In this document: piece by piece, positions 26,875 to 37,553 of the stretch | How the letters are laid out: each line of letters starts with the position of its first letter | How positions within the stretch are numbered: position 1 is the first letter of the stretch | Assembly (NCBI GenBank): GCA_016714045.1 | Contig: JADJNY010000001.1 | Location: 965,307-1,029,306, forward strand | Reading direction: 5' to 3' | DNA length: 64,000 nucleotides | Source: Planctomycetota bacterium | GTDB taxonomy: Bacteria; Planctomycetota; UBA1135; GCA-002686595 | The notes under the pieces: model-generated | The model's database searches: none | The model's input: only the letters and a program-made list of their open reading frames with translations | Told to the model about the DNA's origin: nothing | Program-made: the position numbers and the translations under genes

Positions 26875-26941
26875 CACGCGTGTGCTTCGCATCACGGATC
26901 CCGCGCAGGCTCGGGCCGAGGACGGCCCGAGCCTGCGCGGG
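26875..26941 (+). repeat. Interspersed 30-nt core plus perfect hairpin, copy 2
   Basis: Core 26875-26904 matches 3438-3467 (26/30). It runs into an 18-bp perfect inverted repeat (arms 26900-26917 and 26924-26941) with loop GAGGAC. The start of the core lies in a CACACGCGTGTG palindrome. Position is between thiC and the Aas-like gene; no T run follows. Nothing else is seen in the 26784-27071 gap. Confidence 0.65.
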
Positions 26942-27071
26942 CTGTTGGGAGGGCGGGTGGGCGGGGCGAGGGGGCCGAGGCGGGTGAGGGCGGCATGGTG
27001 TCTCGCCGCGGCGGTGCCGACGGAGCGGGTGTGAGCTTGTGCGTGCTCTGGGGGGGACGCAGGATGCGCGG

Positions 27072-28993
27072 ATGATCGGTTGGATCGTGCTCGCGGCGCC
27101 GCTCCTCGTGTGCGTGTACGTCGCGCGGAGGGAGCTCGCGCGGCTCGCGTTGATCGGCGTGTTGCGGGCGATGTACCGGCTGCGCGCGTTCGGGCGGGGG
27201 CACGTGCCCGTGCAGGGCGGCGGGCTGCTCGTCCCGAACCACGTGTCGATGATCGACGGGTTGTGGGTCGGGGCGGTGTTGCCGCGGCTCGTCACGTACC
27301 TGATGCACCGCGACTTCGTGAAGACGCCGATCGTGGGGCGGTTCACGTTGATGATGGGCACGATCCCCGTCGCGACGAGCGACTCGCCCGAGGAAAAGGT
27401 GGCGTCGCTGCAGCGCGCGGGCGCGCGGTGCGCGGGCGGGGACCTCGTCTGCATCTTCGCGGAGGGCGTGATCACGAGGAGCGGCGCCTTGATGCCGTTC
27501 ATGCGCGGGCTCGAGACGATCGCGGGGTCGGGGAAGGTGCCGATCGTCCCCGTCGCGCTCGACCGCGTGTGGGGGAGCTTGTTCAGCTTTTCGGGCGGCC
27601 GGTTCTTCTGGAAACGCCCGCGGCGGATGCCGTTCCCGATCGACGTCGTGTTCGGCGCACCGCTCCCGCACGACACGCACGCGTGGCAGGTGCGCGACGC
27701 GGTCGCGGAGCTCCTCGCGCGCCACCGCGAGTCGCGCGCGAGCGAGCTCCGCCCGCTCGGCTATCGCTTCGTGCGCAGCGCGCGCAAGAACGCGCGGCAT
27801 CCCGCGGTGATCGCGGCGGACGGGAGCGTCACGACGTACGGTGCGCCGACGTGCTCGCGCTGCGTTCGGCGCTGCAGCGCGCGCGGGCGGAGCGCGGCGG
27901 CGCGCCGGGCGAGCGCGTCTCCGTGTTGCTCGCTCCAGGCCGGCTCGCGTTCGCCGCGCGCGTGGCGCTCGCGCTGGAGCGCGACCTCGCGCTGCCGCTC
28001 GAAGCGGACCGCTCCGACGCAGAGCTCGCGCACGACGCGCGGCGGCACGCTGCGCGCGTCCTCCTCACGGACGAGCGCACGCTCGCCGCGCGCGCGGACC
28101 TCGCGCGGTCGTTCGACGGCGCCGCGCTCTCCGTCGACCGTCTCCTCGCCGCGCGCGACCCGGTCGACGACCTCGCGTCGGCCCTCGCCCGTCGCCTGCC
28201 CGGTCCGCTCCTCGCGCGCACGGTCGATCCCGCGACCGGCGCCGCGCACCCGCTCGTGGCGAGTCCGACGGGCCGCGGGCCGAGCGCGCGCGCCGTCGTG
28301 CTCACGCACGCGAACCTCGCCTCGAACGTGCAGGCGCTCGCGCAGACCTTCGACTTCGGGCCGGAGGACCGCGTGCTCGCGACCGTGCCGCTCGACGACG
28401 CGCTCGGCGAGCTCGCGGCGTTGTGGCTGCCGCTCCTCTGCGGCGCGGCGGTCGTGTTGCCGAGCGCGCTCGACGGCGCGGCGCTCGCCGCGGCGTGTCG
28501 CGCGCACCGCGTCACGGTGCTCCCGCTCGCCCCGCGCCAGGTCGAGGAGCTCCTCGCCTGCGCGACGAAGGACGACCTCGCGAGCGTCCGCCGCGCGTTC
28601 TGCGACGGCGCGCGCGTGCCGCCCGAGGCGTTCGAGCGCTGGAAGGAGCGCTTCGGCGTTCCGCTCTACGCGGGTTGGGGGCGCGCGGAGCTCGCGCCCG
28701 TCGCGACGATCAGCCTGCAGGACATCGAGAGCGGGAAGTGGCTGCACGCGGGCTCGAAGCCGCGCGCCGTCGGTCGCGCGCTCTCCGGCGTCGCGCTGCG
28801 GGTGCGGGACGCGCACGGGAAGACGCTTCCGCCGGGCGAGCGCGGTCGGCTCTTCGTCCGCGGTCCCGGCGTGATGCAGGGCTACCTCGACGCGCCGGAG
28901 GAGACCGCGCGCGTGCTCGACGACGGGTGGTTCGACACGGGCCTCGAGGCGACCGTCGACAAGGACGGCTTCCTGTTCCTCGACGCGCGTTGA
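27072..28993 (+). CDS. Aas-like fusion: phospholipid acyltransferase plus AMP-binding domain (frameshift near 27845)
   Basis: N-terminal PlsC-type acyltransferase: membrane anchor, then LLVPNHVSMIDGLWVG (the NHx4D motif) and CIFAEGVITRSGALMPF (block III). From about residue 255 the sequence enters an acyl-CoA/ACP synthetase-like AMP-binding domain that continues in another frame after 27845 (ARAVVLTHANLASNVQAL, PLYAGWGRAELAPV, GRLFVRGPGVMQGYLDAPEE, ending DGWFDTGLE). The domain order is that of bifunctional Aas, which re-acylates lysophospholipids at the inner membrane. One missing base in TACGGTGCGCC restores the frame. The adenylation half is short and ends soon after the GWFDTG motif, so it may lack the C-terminal Lys subdomain. 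Confidence 0.75.
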
Positions 28994-29013
28994 GGCGCAC
29001 CTCGGGCGCTCAG

Positions 29014-29173
29014 AGCCTGTGAAGAAATCAGGGATGCCTGGCTGGGTCGTCCAGACGCGTTCCGGCAAGGCGCGGTGACGACGCGTATTCGCCTGCAATA
29101 CTCGGAGGAATCGCAACGCCGCCGGGGCGCGTCTGGGCGAGCCGGACGGGCGTCGCTGATTTCTTCACAGGCT
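29014..29173. mobile_element. MITE-like palindromic element with 5-bp target duplication
   Basis: 160-bp non-coding element bounded by 18-bp perfect terminal inverted repeats (AGCCTGTGAAGAAATCAG at the left, its complement at the right) and flanked by the direct repeat CTCAG (29009-29013 and 29174-29178). Subterminal inverted repeats (CCAGACGCG / CGCGTCTGG) extend the symmetry. It sits between two convergent genes; the right CTCAG contains the stop codon of the DinB gene, so insertion left that gene intact. No transposase is nearby. Confidence 0.7.
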
Positions 29174-29174
29174 C

Positions 29175-29729
29175 TCAGCGCGCGCTCGCGAGCACTTCGA
29201 CCGTGCGCAGCGCCTGTCGTGCGTGGCGCTCGGCGTGCAGAGCGACGAGCGCGAGGTACTGGTGCGCGTCGAAGCGCGTGTCGAGCGGCGAGAAGCGCGC
29301 CGAAGCGAGCACGCCCGCGCCGGCGGGCATCGAGTGCAGGATGACGCGGCAACGATCGCGGTCGGCGGCGAGAGCGCGGCGCGCGGCGCGCAGGTCGAGC
29401 TCGCCGCGCGGGAGCATGTTCTCCGGCGCGGACCAGGCGAAGGTGTCGCTCGCTAGCTCCTCGAGCCGCGCGAGCGGGGGCAGGAGGCGCGGGATCGGCT
29501 CGCCGCGCTCGGCGCGGTCGCGGGCCTTGCGCGCGAGCTTGCCCGCGAGCAAAAGCAGGTTGTGGTCCGCGCGGTGGACGTGTTCGGCGATCTCGGCCAC
29601 GCTCCACGCCTCGGGCGCGGGACGTCGGCGCGCGAGCTCCGCATCGACGACGAGGGCGGTGTCGAGGCGGAGGAAGGCCTGCTCGACGCGCTCCTGCAGC
29701 GCGTCGCGATACGCGTCGTGCGCGCTCAT
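29175..29729 (-). CDS. DinB-family protein
   Basis: 184 residues, four-helix DinB/YfiT fold, probably a metal-dependent thiol-S-transferase-like protein. The usual three His are seen in AEIAEHVHRADHNLL (about residue 48-60) and DAHQYLALVALHAERHARQ (near the C-terminus). It is last in an operon with ATGA overlap to the upstream cyanophycinase-like gene, and its stop lies in the target duplication of the MITE. Confidence 0.8.
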   Translation of the reverse strand: MSAHDAYRDALQERVEQAFLRLDTALVVDAELARRRPAPEAWSVAEIAEHVHRADHNLLLLAGKLARKARDRAERGEPIPRLLPPLARLEELASDTFAWSAPENMLPRGELDLRAARRALAADRDRCRVILHSMPAGAGVLASARFSPLDTRFDAHQYLALVALHAERHARQALRTVEVLASAR

Positions 29730-30960
29730 CGCACGGGCTCGGGGAACTCCCACGCGACGTCGAAGCGCACGCGCGCGAACGGCTCGGCGTCTCCGCCGAG
29801 CGTGGCCTCGTCGCACGCGAGTTCGAACGTGCAGCGCGCCGACGTCCAACGCGCCGCGCGCAGGCCCGATCCGCGCGCGAGCGCGCCGCCGGCGAGGACC
29901 GTCGCGAGCGGATCCGGCGCGGTCGCGGCCGGCGCGGCGGGCGCGGGGTCTGCGGGCTCCGTCCACCGCGCGCGCGGCGGCACGGTCGTGCCGCGGGCGA
30001 GGTCCCACTCCGCGCCTGGCTCGAGCCGCGTGAGCCGCCCTTTCGCGCAGCGCCTCGCGCATGCGCCGCGCGCTCGCACGCGTCGACGACGAGCGCGTAC
30101 GCGCCGTCGCGACCGACGAGGCGCGCCCGCTCCGTCCGCTCGTCGACGATCCACGCGGCGTCGCCAGCGAGGTGGAGCGCGGTGCTCGCCCCGCCGCGCA
30201 GGAGCGCGCGGAAACCGCGTTCGAGGCTCCCCGCGGCGAGCGCGTCGGCGTCGAAGACGGTCGCCACGAGCCCGAGGCCGAAGAACGCCGTCTCCGGGTC
30301 CGCGCGGTGCGTGTTGCGTTCGGGGCGCTCGAGCTCGGCGCGCGCGACGGGCGACGACGCGGCGAGGAAGCCGGCCGCGGCGCCAGCGCCCAGGATCGGC
30401 GTCCCACGGCGATGGGCTTCGTGGAGGGCGAGGCCGAGGCGCGACGTCTTCCCGCTCGGCGTCAGGACGCGCCACCACGCGACCCACGTCCCGCCCGCGA
30501 GCTCGATCGTCGCCGCACCCGCGACCGCGCGGCCGAGCTCGGCGTCGTCGCCCGCGTGCTGCGCGGCCGGGTCGAGCACGAAGCGGCGGACGGAGAGCGC
30601 GCTCGCCGCGAGCGGATCGGGGACGTCGGCGCCCGCGAGCTGGACGAGGACGCGCTCGCCTTTGCGCTCGCCGACGAACGCGCGCGCTTCCTCGGCCGTC
30701 CACGCGAACGGGCTCGACGCGAGCGCGACGGGGCCACCGGCGTCGGAGTCGACGCGGCGATCCTGCGCGGAGCCTCGGGAGGCGAAGCACCACGCGACGG
30801 CGGCGAGCAGCGTCCAGCGGACGACCACGGAGGCGAAGCGTCGTCGCTCGCGCGGCCGATCGAGCGCCGGGCCGTGCGAGCGTTGGAACGCGGGGCGGTG
30901 CGGCATGCTCCCGCTGTAGGCGCTCGCGCGGGCCTCGGCTACGCGCTCCGCGGGCTTCAT
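29726..30960 (-). CDS. Exported cyanophycinase-like (S51-fold) protein without the serine elbow (frameshift near 30045)
   Basis: About 411 residues across one frameshift. Starts MKPAERVAEA, followed by a membrane/signal helix (WTLLAAVAWCFASRGSAQ, about residues 49-66). The middle resembles peptidase S51/cyanophycinase: GTWVAWWRVL, LHEAHRRGTPILGAGAAAGFLA where the catalytic motif GTSAGA would be, and FFGLGLVATVFDADALAAG. The Ser is absent, so hydrolase activity is unlikely. The frame breaks near 30045 and resumes as LTRLEPGAEWDLARGT to the C-terminus. ATGA overlaps on both sides tie it to the Nudix and DinB genes. The family assignment is weak. Confidence 0.45.
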
Positions 30961-31547
30961 CCGCCCGGCCTCAGGTCGAGCACGCGCGAAAGAGCCGTGA
31001 TCACGAGCGCGTGGCGGATCTCGCCCGCGTGGATCTTCCCGCGCGCTTCGTCGAGCGACAGCGTGCCGATCTGGATGTCCTCGCCGTGGTCGAGCTCGAG
31101 TTCGTGCGTGCGCTCGCAGTCCTCCGCGAGCCAGTGGTGGCAGAGGTTCGTGTGGAACGCGGGGTTGGGCTCGACGCAGCCGAGGTAGCGCCAGCGCGCC
31201 GACGTGAAGCCGGTCTCCTCGCGCAGCTCGCGCACGGCGGCGTCCTGGTGCGCTTCGCCCTGGTCGATGACGCCGCCGGGGATCTCGAGCGTGATCGAAC
31301 TCGTGCCGAAGCGGTACTGGCGCACGACGACGAGGCGGCGCTCCTTCGTCAGCGCGACGACGTTGACCCAGTCGGGCGTTTCGAGCACGAGGCGTTTGAA
31401 GACCTGCTGCGTGCGCGGATTGCGCAGCGTGTCGTAGCGCGGCCGGAAGATCATCATGTGCGGGCCGTGCTCGTGCTCGAGCTTCGGCCAGTGCTCGGGG
31501 TGGCCCGGCTCGCGCCCCGGGCCGCGGTCGTCGTGCTCGTGCGGCAT
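30957..31547 (-). CDS. Nudix hydrolase
   Basis: 196 residues with a complete Nudix box GGVIDQGEAHQDAAVRELRE followed by ETGF, and the ADP-sugar-type neighbourhood VVVRQYRFGTSSITLEIPGG upstream of it (Glu/Pro as in ADP-ribose pyrophosphatases). Hydrolyses a nucleoside diphosphate linked to another group; ADP-ribose is the best guess. N-terminus is His/Glu-rich (MPHEHDDRGPG). First gene of the Nudix - cyanophycinase-like - DinB operon, divergent from an EamA transporter. Confidence 0.88.
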   Translation of the reverse strand: MPHEHDDRGPGREPGHPEHWPKLEHEHGPHMMIFRPRYDTLRNPRTQQVFKRLVLETPDWVNVVALTKERRLVVVRQYRFGTSSITLEIPGGVIDQGEAHQDAAVRELREETGFTSARWRYLGCVEPNPAFHTNLCHHWLAEDCERTHELELDHGEDIQIGTLSLDEARGKIHAGEIRHALVITALSRVLDLRPGG

Positions 31548-31615
31548 GCGCGCGCGAGTGTAGCGCGGCGCCGCGGCCGCTTCCCGCGCCGCGCGGCGGC
31601 TGCTACCGTGCGCGG

Positions 31616-32631
31616 ATGGCCCGCGCCGTCGAGACGCCCGTGGAGACCCCGTCCGCGCCCGTCGCGGCGGCCGCCGTGCGTCCGCGCGAAGGCGCGCGCA
31701 TGCGGCCTTGCTCGTCGCGCAGACGTGCTTCGGGCTCTTCCCGGTGTCGAAGCACTGGCTCTTCCCGGCGGGCGCCGGCGGCTTCGCGCCGTTCGCGGTC
31801 GGGGCGTGGCGCATGGTGTTCGCGGCGCTGTCCTTGTCCGTCGCCGCGTGGTTCCTGCACGGCGACCGCTGGCGCATCCGGCGCGCGGACCTGCCCCGCT
31901 TCGTCGCGTGCGCGCTGCTCGGCGTCAGCGTGAACATGACGCTGTACCTCGAGGGTCTGAAGCGCTCGACGGCGGTCAACGCGGGCCTGGTCATGTGCCT
32001 GATCCCGGTGTTCACGTTCGCGATCGCGGCGCTCGCGCGGCAGGAGACGTTCCAGCCCTCGCGCGCGATCGGCATCGGCGTCGCGCTCGTCGGCGCGTCG
32101 CTGCTCTTCTGGGCGGAGCGTCCGGACCTGATCCGCGCGCACGGCTTCGGCAACCTGCTCATGGCGCTGAACGCGCTCGCGTACGCGAGCTACCTCGTCG
32201 TCGTGCGGCCGCTGACGCGCAGCTACCCGCCGCTGGTCGTGATCGCGTGGGTGTTCGTCCTGTCGCTGCCGTTCGTGCCGCTGCTCGTGCTGCGCGAGCA
32301 AGGGGGGAACCCGGCGGGCCTCGCGGCGGGGACGAGGGCTTTCTTCGCGCCGGACGGTGCGTCGCTCGCGGCGTGGGGCGCGCTGCTCTTCGTGCTCGTG
32401 TTCCCGACGTCGATCGCGTACCTCGCGAACTCGTTCGCGCTGTCGCGCGTGCGCGCGTCGACGACGGCCGTCTACATCTACATCCAGCCGATCATCACGG
32501 GCGTCGTCGCCTGGCTCATCGCCGACGAGGAGCTGACGCCCGTCATGTTCGTCTCCGCCGCGCTCGTGTTCGCCGGCATCTGGCTCGTCGCGCGGCCCGG
32601 CGCGTCGAAGGCGGCCGCCGCGCGCGCCTAG
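31616..32631 (+). CDS. EamA/DMT-family transporter (frameshift near 31700)
   Basis: Ten-helix drug/metabolite transporter, about 338 residues. From ATG 31616 an Ala/Pro-rich N-terminus reads MARAVETPVETP..., and after 31700 the family sequence continues one frame away (ALLVAQTCFGLFPVSKHWLF) to the end, with both EamA repeats (GLKRSTAVNAGLVMCLIPVF; LSRVRASTTAVYIYIQPIIT). Either a base is missing near 31700 or translation starts at TTG 31708. Substrate unknown. Confidence 0.8.
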
Positions 32632-32640
32632 AGGAGCTCC

Positions 32641-33069
32641 ATGGAGAACCCGAATGTCCCCGAGTCGAGCCGCATCCGTTTTCGCGCGCGCATCGCGACG
32701 CGCTGGTCCGACGAGGACAACCAGGGCGTCGTCAACAACGCCGTGTACATGACGCTGTTCGAGGAGGCGCGCTACCGCTACTTCCACGCGCGGCTCGACG
32801 CGAACCACTTCCCGTTCCTGCTCGCGCAGACGAACGTGCGCTTCGTGTCGCCGGGCCGCGGCGGCGAGGACGTCGAGGTCGAGTGCGCGACGACGGAGCT
32901 GGGCACGACGAGCTTCACGCAGGCCTATCGCGTCCTGGAAGCGTCGACACGCCGCGTGCTGTGCGAGGCGGAGGCGCGCCTCGTCTGCTACGACCCGAAG
33001 ACGAACGCGAAGCGCCCGATCCCGCCCGAGCTGCGCGCGGCGATCGAGGCGTGCGAGCGGGGCGGTTGA
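32641..33069 (+). CDS. Acyl-CoA thioesterase, 4HBT/hotdog family
   Basis: 142 residues, single hotdog domain. Catalytic-region motif RWSDEDNQGVVNNAVYMTLF (4HBT type, Asp general region) with a Glu-rich helix EEARYRYF, then FLLAQTNVRFVSPG. GAGGAG lies five bases before the ATG and 9 nt after the transporter stop, so it is co-transcribed with it. Natural acyl substrate unknown. Confidence 0.85.
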   Translation: MENPNVPESSRIRFRARIATRWSDEDNQGVVNNAVYMTLFEEARYRYFHARLDANHFPFLLAQTNVRFVSPGRGGEDVEVECATTELGTTSFTQAYRVLEASTRRVLCEAEARLVCYDPKTNAKRPIPPELRAAIEACERGG

Positions 33070-33127
33070 AGCGCGGCGCGCGCGTCCGTCCGAGCGCGAC
33101 CGATCGACGCGCGGACTCCGGATACGC

Positions 33128-36100
33128 TCACGGCCTCCCGAAGAGCCACGCCTCCTCGCGCACCGGCGACACGGGCGCGATCCACTCGTGCGCGGGGCGC
33201 GTGTTCCACTCGGCGCGCCACGCGCGGTGGACCTCGTCGTCGGGGAAGCGTTCGTTCGCGCCGTAGGGGTAGCCGCTCATGCCGTGGAACGGCAGCGGCT
33301 CGACCTCGAGCGCCTGCACCGTGTTCGGGTCGCGGTCCTTCGCCCAGCCGTCGAGGAACACGAGGTAGTCGCGGCGCATGCCGCTCGCGGGCGGCGTCAC
33401 CTTCGTCGCGTCGAAGCTGAGCGTGAGCGCGTCGCCCGACCCGAGGATCACGAACTGGTCGTCGATCGCCTGCGTCAGCGGCAGCACGTCGCCGAACTTC
33501 GTGTAGAGGCCCGGGTGCTGGTTCCACCGCGGGAACTGCGCGAGGTGGTGCCAGTCGAAGCGCTCGGGCGTCGCGGTCCATTCCTGCGCGCCGCGGCGTT
33601 CGAGCGGCGCGCTGAAACCGCGCATCCACAGCTTCGCGGACTGCACGGGGAGCTCCTGCACCGCGAGCGGCGCGTCGTCGCCATCCGTCGCGAGGCGGAT
33701 CGAGTCCCAGAAGAGCTGCAGCGTCGAAAACACGCGGATGCGCGGGTCGTCCTTCGCGAGGATCGAGCCCACGTCGAGCACCATCGTCTTCGTCTTGCCC
33801 GCGGGGAAGCCGACCGGCGGTCCCGCGTCGCGCCAGCCGCCCTTCCCGTCGGGCACCTGGAAGAGCGGCGGCACGAAGCGCACGTCGGGCGTGCCGGCGC
33901 TCGCCATGTTCGCGCTCGCGTCGCTCCAGAAGAACCAGCCCGTCATCACGAGGCGCAGCTTCTTCGCGCGCGCGACCTGCTCCTTGTCGAACGCGAGCTC
34001 GACGAACCAGGGCTTCGCGAGCCCGACGAACTGCGGCGCCTCGCGCGTGAACGGCACCGCGTACGCGTCGTCGATCGCGGCGAGCTCCTTCGTCCAGTCC
34101 TTGCCGTCGCTGCCGGTCGCCTTCGCCGGCGCGAGCGCGTCCTTCACCGTGTGGACGTGGTGCTCGGGGAACGGCGGGAACGTGAAGCGCTCGTTGGGGA
34201 AGACCTCGGTGCCTTCGGGGTGGTCGACGACGAGGAGCTTGGCGTGGTCGAGGTACGTGACCTCGCGCAGCTCCTCGGTGAAGTGCAGCTCGAATGTCCC
34301 GTCCTTCGGCGCGAGCTCCTCGCCCTTCACGAGGACGTACTCGTCGTGGTCGGGTGGCACGAACACACCCGGCGCGATCGGCAGACCGAGCGGCGTGATG
34401 CCGAGGACGTCCGTGACGAAGACGTACTTCGAGCCGTTCCACGTGTAGAGGAACGGGCACGAGCCGTAGAGCGTGTTCGGCTGCGTCATCCCGCTGAACG
34501 CCGCGTCCGCGTCGTCGACGCCGGCCTTCGGCTTCAGGTCGAGGTCGAGCTCCGTCTGCACGATGCCGTTGGGCCACGTGATGCGCAGGACGTCGACCTT
34601 GTCCTGCTTGCCCACGCCCGCGAGCTCGGGATTGCCGCGCCAGTAGAAGCGGCGGTAGATCGGGCCCGCCTTGAGCTCGACGACCGCGCCGACCGCGCGT
34701 CGGTTGTCGCGCAGTCCGCGGTAGGAGAGGCGCACGCCGCGGCCCGCGCTCGGGTACGTCAGGAACTGCACGCCCGCGCTCGTCGGCACGGCGAGCTCGA
34801 TCGCCTTGTCGCCGTCGAAGTCGCCCGCGACGATCGGCGCGTCGTGCGCGGCGGGCGTGCCCGCGCGGCCCAGCGTGCACGACGTCGCCGTCGGGAGCCC
34901 CGGCGCGAGGTGGGCGAGCGCGAGGTTCTCGGTCGAGGGTTCGAGCACGTCGAGCGCGCCGTCGAGGTCGAGGTCGATCGCGCGCGGTCGGGCACGGTCG
35001 GGCGGGACGGGGGCTGAACTCGTGGGTTCGCGCCGGAAGGTGCGCTCGGGGGTCTGGCGCCAGAACGCGCCCGTCGTCCACAGGTCGACGCGCGCGTCGC
35101 CGTCGAAGTCCGCGGCGAGCACGGGACCGGACGGAGTGCTCGCGCCGAAGACGGCGGTCGTGACGTCGCGGAACTTGCACGCGCGCAGGCTGTCCGCGAG
35201 CAGGACGCTGTTCCTGCCCCCGAACAAGAGGTCGACGTCGTTGTCCCCGTCGAAGTCCTCGGCGAGGCACCACTGGAGCGGGTTCGTCGGGAGCCCCGCG
35301 CCCTCCGTCGCGTCGGTGAAGCGTCCCGCCGGCGTCGCGGGCGCGCCGTCCTTCGCCTCCTTCGCCAGCACGTTCGCGCCGTCGTTGCGCCAGAAGCGCG
35401 CGCCGAACGTGCCGGCGACGACCAGGTCCACGTCGCCTTCGTGATCGACGTCGACCGCCGCGATCGCGATCGGCAGCGAGGGCGTCGAGGGCAGCTCGAG
35501 CGGCCAGCGCGACCACGCCTCGGTCTCGGGGTCGGGGTGGTAGAGCGCGACCTTGCCCGCGTCCTCGACGACGAAGGAAAGCCAGCTCGCGCCGCTCGCG
35601 GCGTTGTCGAGGTCGAAGGCCGCGTACACGCGCACCACGTCGGCGGGGAGCGTGACGATCTTCCATCCGCCGTCGCGACGCAGCGCGACGCGGACGCCGG
35701 TCGATCCCCACGCGACGAGGTCGAGCTCGAGGTCGCCGTCGACGTCCCACGCCTCGAGCGCCTTCGCGCCGGCGAGCTCGGGGAGCTCCGTGCGCGCGAG
35801 TGCGAGCGCGGGCGGACACGTCGGCTTCGCGACCGCGTTCCCCGCGGGCTTGGGCGCGCGCATGCGCCCGAGGTTGCCGAGCCCGAGCGTCACCGAGTCC
35901 GGCGCCGTCAGCTTGCGCGCCGTGAGCTGCGTGAAGAGCGCGTTGTACTTCGCGAGGTCGCTCTCGCGCCCGTCCTGGTCGACGAGCAGGCGCGTCATGC
36001 GGAACACCGCGGTCACGTACCACTGCTGGCCGTTCTCGATGCCGAGCTCGACGACCTCCCGGTAGAGCTCCTCCGCGCGCTTCGGATCGCCGCACTCGTG

Positions 36101-36573
36101 CTCGGCCTCCGCCAAGGCGATCTTCGTCGGCGCGTCGCCCGGCGCAGCCGCGAGCGCGGCGCGGAAGTGCTCGCGCGCCGCCTGGAAGTCGCCGTTCTCG
36201 CGCGCGAGCTGGCCCTCGAGGAATCGCACACCGGGCGCCTTCGCGTCGAGCTTCGCCGCGCGCGCGAGGAACGCCGCGGCGGGCTCGAGCTTCCCGTCCG
36301 CGTACTCGATCGCCGCAGCGCCGACGAGGTCCTCGAGGCGCGCGTCCTTGCGCTCGACGAGCGGCTTCAGGGCCTCGCGCGCGCTCCCGTACTCGGGCTG
36401 CTGCAGGTTGAAGAAGCGCGCGGCCTTCTCGCGCACGAGGTCGTCCGCCGAACCCGCGCCGGGGCGCTCGACTCCTTCGAGCAGGCCAGGGCGAGGACGA
36501 GCGCGGCGAGGACGGGGAGCGCCGAGGCGCGGGGCGTGAAAGAGCGACGGGCGGGGAGGCGAAGGTTCTTCAC
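33128..36573 (-). CDS. FG-GAP/ASPIC-type lipoprotein with TPR region (frameshift near 36465)
   Basis: About 1150 residues. A GTG at 36573 begins VKNLRLPARRSF and a lipoprotein signal LPVLAALVLALACSKES (Cys about residue 28). The frame then changes near 36465 in a GC run and the main ORF follows: TPR-like helices (about residues 50-240), FG-GAP/VCBS repeats (AWDVDGDLELDLVAWG, AVDVDHEGDVDLVVAG, AEDFDGDNDVDLLFGG, AADFDGDARVDLW), an ASPIC/UnbV-like segment (DVLRITWPNGIVQTE) and a long beta-rich C-terminal region with its own repeats. Planctomycete-type surface protein, likely outer-membrane anchored; function unknown. Confidence 0.8.
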
Positions 36574-36723
36574 GGTGAGGAGGCGCGCGGGACCGTGCGG
36601 ACGGGGGAGCGGAGCGCGCGCAGCATAGCAACGCCGCCGCGCGGGCCGAGAGCGTTGGGGAAAGGGCCGCCGTCGCCCGATACTCTGCTCTTCCACACCG
36701 TCCGTCGGAGCTCCACGCCGCGC

Positions 36724-37537
36724 ATGTCCACCGCCACCGCCACCCACCCCGCGTCCACGAGCACCCCGTCCGTCTCCCGCGCCGCGACGCCGGGGAAGCG
36801 CGCGCTCGTCGTCGGCGCGAGCTCCGGGATCGGCGCGGCGCTCGTGAAACGCCTCGTCGCGGAGGGTTGGCAGGTCGCGGCGGTCGCGCGGCGCGCCGAG
36901 CTCTTGAAGGCGCTGGAAGCAGACTGCGCAGCGCTCCCGCGCGCGGGCGGCGGAGGGATCGTCACGGCCGCCCACGACGTCGCGCGCGCACGAGGTCCCG
37001 GCGCTGTTCGAGGAGCTCGCGCGGAAGCTCGGCGGTCTCGACCTCGTGGTCTACGCCGCGGCGGTCATGCCGAAGGTCGCGAAGGACGAGTACGACACGG
37101 AGAAGGACCTCGAGCAGCTCGCCGTCAACGTCGGCGGTTGCATCGCGTGGGGGAACGCGGCCGCGCGGCTCTTCCAATCGCAGCGCTTCGGCACGCTCGT
37201 CGGCATCAGCTCGATCGCGGGCGAGCGCGGCCGCAAGGGCGCCCCCGTCTACTGCACGACGAAGGCCGCGATGAACACGTACCTCGAGGCCTTGCGCAAC
37301 CGGCTCAGCGAGTGCGGCGTGCACGTCTGCACGATCAAGCCCGGTTTCGTCGACACGGACATGACGAAGGGGATGGGGAAGCTCCTGTGGCTCATCTCCG
37401 CGGACGAAGCGGCGCGGTTGATCCTGAAGGCCGCGCGCGCGAAGGCCAACGAGCGCTTCGTGCCGCGCCAGTGGTGGATCGTCGCGACGATCATCAAGAA
37501 CATCCCGAGCTTCGTCTTCAAGAAGCTCAACGTGTGA
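36724..37537 (+). CDS. DprE2-like short-chain dehydrogenase (frameshift near 36985)
   Basis: NAD(P)H-dependent SDR. The nucleotide motif GASSGIGAALVKRL is in the first frame; after an extra base in the GC-dinucleotide run near 36985, the second frame carries VYAAAVMP, the catalytic Ser (GISSIAGERGRKG) and YCTTKAAMN (Tyr-x3-Lys). SIAGERGRKGAPVY and the end IPSFVFKKLNV closely match mycobacterial DprE2 (AAGERVRRANFVY; IPRSIFRKLPI, from memory). With the DprE1-like oxidase 16 nt downstream it would epimerise polyprenyl-phosphoryl ribose to arabinose; the substrate is inferred. Confidence 0.8.
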
Positions 37538-37553
37538 GGCCGTCCCGCGCGCC

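Noticed and set aside
29040..29160. Small ORFs inside the MITE
   Set aside because: No ribosome site or conserved frame; they follow from the palindromic sequence.
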